The notes beneath the pieces were generated by a model. That model was not told the DNA's origin. It searched no databases and saw only the letters and a program-made list of their open reading frames with translations. The translations under genes were made by a program, and so were the position numbers. Positions 6,587 to 9,582 of a stretch of DNA of 9,582 nt are shown one piece after another. Every line of letters begins with the position of its first letter. The stretch's first letter is position 1. The stretch spans positions 1 to 9,582 of the forward strand of contig CABSIA010000117.1 of the NCBI GenBank assembly GCA_902477645.1, written 5' to 3'. The stretch comes from an uncultured Prevotella sp. (lineage in GTDB: Bacteria > Bacteroidota > Bacteroidia > Bacteroidales > Bacteroidaceae).

Positions 6587-6608
6587 TTTTGGGGGGAAAT
6601 ATTTTATA

Positions 6609-6637
6609 ATTGAGTCCACTTAAAAAGTGGACTCAAT
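6609..6637 (-). terminator. Perfect 13-bp hairpin after the nuclease gene
   Basis: ATTGAGTCCACTT (6609-6621) pairs perfectly with AAGTGGACTCAAT (6625-6637) across a 3-base loop. It begins three bases after the nuclease stop codon (6643-6641) on the minus strand and is followed in that direction by the AT-rich stretch TATAAAATATTT. It is probably the terminator of the nuclease transcript and may also work on the other strand. Confidence 0.7.
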
Positions 6638-6640
6638 ATG

Positions 6641-8191
6641 TTATTTTACAACGATTTTCTTATCGCCGATTATATATATACCTTTATTGAGATATGATGA
6701 TGGATGTTTGTCAGGTATGGCTTTAGAAATTCTTCTCCCATCAATAGAATAGACATATTCGTGTGCTGTCTTGCCGGTAGATATAGCGTTTATAGAACTT
6801 GTGGCTTGTCGCTTGTAGAGGCGCACAGGCTGCTGTCCGGAAGTGTAGCACGCAAAACGCGGAGAGGCCGTATTATAGCGGATTGTTCTCGTTGTGTACA
6901 TGCTGTTTGATATCTCTGCATATCCGTCGTTTATCGAGATGTTCCACCGTTCGGCGTCTCCACCGACACTTTCTGCGCTTCTTAATGCATTTTCACTCTT
7001 TGGCAACGACAGATATTGTCCGCTCTTGGTGTCGAAAATGGTGTATGAGCCATTGGATGCGGCTATATACAAATCGTGTGGGCTTTCTGTTTCATTGACA
7101 GTTGTTGTTATTGTATTATTGCTGATGTCAACATCAACAATGTCGTATGCTTTCCCCGTAGATATCTGTGCGGCAAGAGCTTTTCCGTTGTTGTCGTCTG
7201 AGGTGTAGACAAGCAGATAGTTGGCATCGGCAGCGAAATCAGATGACGATGCCACAAGCTTATAAATCTGTTCTCCCTCTATCGGGTCTGGATCTGGGTC
7301 TGGATCAGGATTCGGGTCTGGGTCTGGTTTGGGGTCTGGATCTGGATCAGGATTGACAGTCGAGTCGTAGTTGTCGTATGAGAATGCGACTTCCGTCTTA
7401 TTTCCCCAAACGTATTGCTCAAGTCCTGGATAATCAACGTATGGGTTTCTGTTTCCCTGCAGTGCGTAAACAGCGTTGTTGCGGTCTATCTCCTTTTGGC
7501 TCACAGGGTCGTTGGCTGCCCATTTTAGCAACATTTGCAAAGCCCAGTTTTTGTAGGCAGGATACGATGAGCCGTCGAGCATGTCGCTGCTCCACGACGC
7601 TATCTGTTTTTCGTAGCAAGTCGCCATATAAAAGTAAATCCGGGCAAAGTCGCCTTTATACTCATCGTTGGGCTCGAAAACTATGCCCGAGTATCCAGGA
7701 ACGGTGCATGTGCCTACTTTACTGAAACCGTTGTGTGATTTGTAGTTCTCGCCATCTGTCTCGCCAAACGGGTAGTTGCTGCGTCTGCCGTTTATATATC
7801 CGTCGGTAGGCACCAGATGGAACAGGTCTGAGTACATAGGCTTGCCCTCGCTGAACCAGCTTTTCGGAAATGAGTGCTCACGGTTATACACATCGCCTTC
7901 TTTTTTATAATTTCCCGCACGGTCTTTATCTGGGTCGAAGTTTGTCATGTCTGAGTACATGTCCCAAATTTTTCCGTCGGGTCTCAGGTCTGTTGTTTTG
8001 TAGCATTCCCATAAACCGCTGTAGGAAATCACATCAGGAGAATTGATGATAGAGTATAGGGCGGTTTTCAGTCCGCTGCCTTTTTTCCCATCGGCCCTCT
8101 TGTAGTAGTCGCCTGTCCCGTTTGGCTGTGCGTACAAGCATAGCGCTAACATCCATAACGTGATGGATGATAAAAATCTTTGCTTTTCCAT
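6641..8191 (-). CDS. Secreted endonuclease I-family nuclease with Asp-Pro linker and T9SS sorting domain
   Basis: Probable extracellular non-specific DNase/RNase of 516 residues. Residues 1-22 form a signal peptide (MEKQRF, hydrophobic core, then YAQ). About 25-270 is the endonuclease I domain (EndA/Vvn type) with NREHSFPKSW (103-112; Glu105 and His106 fit the catalytic pair), DLFHLVPTDGYINGRRSNYPFGE (122-144, split motif with Asn134 as likely metal ligand) and RNPYVDYPGLEQYVW (248-262). Residues 280-303 are an Asp-Pro repeat linker. About 308-462 is a beta-rich accessory domain of unknown role (YKLVASSSDF...PVRLYKR). About 478-516 is a T9SS type A-like sorting tail (YVYSIDGRRI...LNKGIYIIGDKKIVVK). 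The predicted path is Sec export to the periplasm, then T9SS across the outer membrane, with the tail removed or anchored. It starts 25 bases after the uvrA stop on the same strand with no clear promoter box between, so it may be read from uvrA. A role in DNA scavenging or degrading host DNA traps is inference. Confidence 0.88.
   Translation of the reverse strand: MEKQRFLSSITLWMLALCLYAQPNGTGDYYKRADGKKGSGLKTALYSIINSPDVISYSGLWECYKTTDLRPDGKIWDMYSDMTNFDPDKDRAGNYKKEGDVYNREHSFPKSWFSEGKPMYSDLFHLVPTDGYINGRRSNYPFGETDGENYKSHNGFSKVGTCTVPGYSGIVFEPNDEYKGDFARIYFYMATCYEKQIASWSSDMLDGSSYPAYKNWALQMLLKWAANDPVSQKEIDRNNAVYALQGNRNPYVDYPGLEQYVWGNKTEVAFSYDNYDSTVNPDPDPDPKPDPDPNPDPDPDPDPIEGEQIYKLVASSSDFAADANYLLVYTSDDNNGKALAAQISTGKAYDIVDVDISNNTITTTVNETESPHDLYIAASNGSYTIFDTKSGQYLSLPKSENALRSAESVGGDAERWNISINDGYAEISNSMYTTRTIRYNTASPRFACYTSGQQPVRLYKRQATSSINAISTGKTAHEYVYSIDGRRISKAIPDKHPSSYLNKGIYIIGDKKIVVK
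7285..7354 (-). repeat. Degenerate hexamer repeat array encoding the Asp-Pro linker
   Basis: About 70 bases of repeated GGGTCTGGATCTGG-like units (plus-strand view) encode alternating Pro and Asp with occasional Asn and Lys, at residues 280-303 of the nuclease. The unit is 6 bases (Pro-Asp), with a longer imperfect period visible because TCTGGATCAGGATT recurs. It is in frame in whole codon pairs, so copy-number change would alter linker length without a frameshift. Confidence 0.8.
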
Positions 8192-8216
8192 ATTTTTTTA
8201 GTTTTTAGATTTTCTG

Positions 8217-9582
8217 TTATTGCCGTGACCTTTCAAGCTCTTCTTTCAGGAATGTTGCGGTGTAGCCTTCTGACGAAGCCGCAATCTCCTCAGGTGTGCC
8301 TGTTGCGAGAATTCTGCCGCCGTTTCGTCCGCCCTCCGGGCCGATGTCAATTATATGGTCGGCAAGTTTTATCACATCGAGATTGTGCTCAATTATTACA
8401 ACCGTGTTTCCCTTGTCAACAAGTTTCTGAATGACATCCATCAAAATTCTTATGTCCTCAAAGTGCAGACCTGTGGTTGGCTCGTCAAGTATATACATTG
8501 TCTTGCCCGTATCTCTTTTTGCAAGCTCGGTGGCGAGTTTCACTCTTTGGCTCTCACCGCCCGAGAGGGTTGTCGACGACTGTCCGAGTTTTATGTATCC
8601 GAGTCCAACCTGCTGCAGAGCGGAGATTTTCTGCAATATGGCCGGAACAGCCTGGAAGAACTCTACAGCCTGATTGATAGTCATGTCGAGAATGTCGGCA
8701 ATGGATTTACCCTTGTATCTGACCTCGAGTGTCTCTCTGTTATATCGTTTGCCCTGACAAACCTCGCATGGAACCATAACATCTGGCAAAAAATTCATCT
8801 CTATTGTCTTGTATCCGTTTCCGCCGCAAGTCTCGCATCTTCCGCCTTTAACGTTGAACGAGAAACGTCCTGGCTTATAGCCTCTTATCTGCGCCTCAGG
8901 CAGACCTACGAACAGGCTTCTGATATCTGAGAATACGCCAGTGTATGTGGCTGGATTGCTTCGTGGCGTCCGGCCGATTGGACTTTGGTCAACATTTACA
9001 ACTTTGTCGATATTCTCTATGCCCTCAATAGAGTCGTAGGGCATTGGCGATTTCAGTGAGCGGTAGAAATGCTGGCTCAGTATCGGCTGAAGGGTCTCGT
9101 TTACGAGAGTTGATTTTCCCGAGCCCGACACACCTGTCACCACGATCAGCTTGCCAAGCGGAAACTCCGCTGTGACGTTTTTAAGGTTGTTTCCCCTTGC
9201 GCCACGGATTACGATGCTTTTTCCGTTGCCTTTCCGCCGGTGTTCGGGCAGGCAGATTTTAATCTCGTTGTTCAGATATTGTGCAGTCATTGTGTGTGTG
9301 TGCAGCATCTCATCCGGGGTACCTTGAAAAACCACCTCGCCACCTTTCCGTCCGGCTTTCGGGCCTATGTCGACAATGTAGTCGGCAGCCATCATCATGT
9401 CGCGGTCGTGCTCTACAACCAAAACCGTATTGCCGATATCACGCAGCTGTTTAAGGCTGTCTATGAGCCGGCAGTTGTCCCTCTGATGCAGTCCGATGCT
9501 TGGCTCATCGAGTATATACAGAACGTTGACAAGTTGCGAGCCTATCTGCGTTGCAAGGCGTATGCGCTGGCTCTCGCCGCCC
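8217..9582 (-). CDS. uvrA: Excinuclease ABC subunit A, C-terminal half (runs off right edge)
   Basis: UvrA is the damage-recognition ATPase of nucleotide excision repair; it forms a dimer and loads UvrB on damaged DNA. The window holds about 454 C-terminal residues of a protein usually near 940. The frame enters at the right edge in the ABC signature of the first nucleotide-binding domain (GGESQRIRLATQIG), followed by its Walker B YILDEPSIGLHQRD and VVEHDRDMM. The second domain is complete: Walker A TGVSGSGKSTL (about 9108-9134), the zinc module CETC-x19-CEVC (8757-8837) with all four cysteines, GQSSTTLSGGESQRVKLATE, Walker B YILDEPTTGLHFED, and IIEHNLDVIKLADHIIDIGP. The end LEELERSRQ and normal domain order indicate an intact gene, as far as visible. 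An internal ATG at 9422 should not be taken as the start. The nuclease gene follows 25 bases downstream. Confidence 0.97.
   Translation of the reverse strand, partial: GGESQRIRLATQIGSQLVNVLYILDEPSIGLHQRDNCRLIDSLKQLRDIGNTVLVVEHDRDMMMAADYIVDIGPKAGRKGGEVVFQGTPDEMLHTHTMTAQYLNNEIKICLPEHRRKGNGKSIVIRGARGNNLKNVTAEFPLGKLIVVTGVSGSGKSTLVNETLQPILSQHFYRSLKSPMPYDSIEGIENIDKVVNVDQSPIGRTPRSNPATYTGVFSDIRSLFVGLPEAQIRGYKPGRFSFNVKGGRCETCGGNGYKTIEMNFLPDVMVPCEVCQGKRYNRETLEVRYKGKSIADILDMTINQAVEFFQAVPAILQKISALQQVGLGYIKLGQSSTTLSGGESQRVKLATELAKRDTGKTMYILDEPTTGLHFEDIRILMDVIQKLVDKGNTVVIIEHNLDVIKLADHIIDIGPEGGRNGGRILATGTPEEIAASSEGYTATFLKEELERSRQ

Noticed and set aside
9291..9302. Short TG dinucleotide repeat in uvrA, a possible phase-variation tract.
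   Set aside because: Only about six units, encoding His-Thr-His-Thr in an ordinary position; too short, and uvrA is an unlikely phase-variable gene.

Overview
The window reads as chromosomal DNA from a Bacteroidota bacterium, most likely Prevotella or a close relative. Three things support this. Upstream regions carry the Bacteroidota -7 box TAnnTTTG and no Shine-Dalgarno sequence. HisB is the fused two-domain form, with the Bacteroidota-style loop in its phosphatase half. A secreted nuclease ends in a type IX secretion (T9SS) C-terminal sorting domain of the kind common in Prevotella, and the Omp85 protein is a lipoprotein (TamL type). The assignment comes from motif reading only; no search was run.

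Layout. 1-620 (-): 5' part of mltG, a cell-wall lytic transglycosylase, running off the left edge. 621-710: divergent promoter region. 711-1346 (+): Gph-like HAD phosphatase. 1347-1480: convergent gap almost filled by an inverted-repeat element. 1481-4169 (-): a compact three-gene unit read in the order SpoU/TrmH rRNA or tRNA methyltransferase, six-helix membrane protein of unknown function, then hisB (3-base gap, then 8-base overlap). 4170-4246: a second, very tight divergent promoter region. 4247-6445 (+): TamL-type Omp85 lipoprotein starting at TTG. 6446-6640: convergent gap holding two perfect hairpins. 6641-8191 (-): secreted endonuclease I-family nuclease with an Asp-Pro linker and a T9SS tail. 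8217-9582 (-): C-terminal half of uvrA, running off the right edge.

The genes are mostly housekeeping: peptidoglycan synthesis, metabolite repair, histidine synthesis, RNA modification, outer-membrane assembly and excision repair. The nuclease is the most accessory-looking. TamL and the T9SS nuclease both concern the cell surface, but nothing shows that they work together. I found no convincing undescribed multi-gene system. The points most worth a second look are the unknown membrane protein coupled to hisB, the HisB phosphatase lacking three of four zinc ligands, the interlocked spoU/tamL promoters, the near-leaderless HAD gene, the three inverted-repeat structures, and the T9SS nuclease next to uvrA. 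No tRNA, rRNA, CRISPR array, insertion sequence or integrase was seen, and no gene-free stretch exceeds 200 bases.
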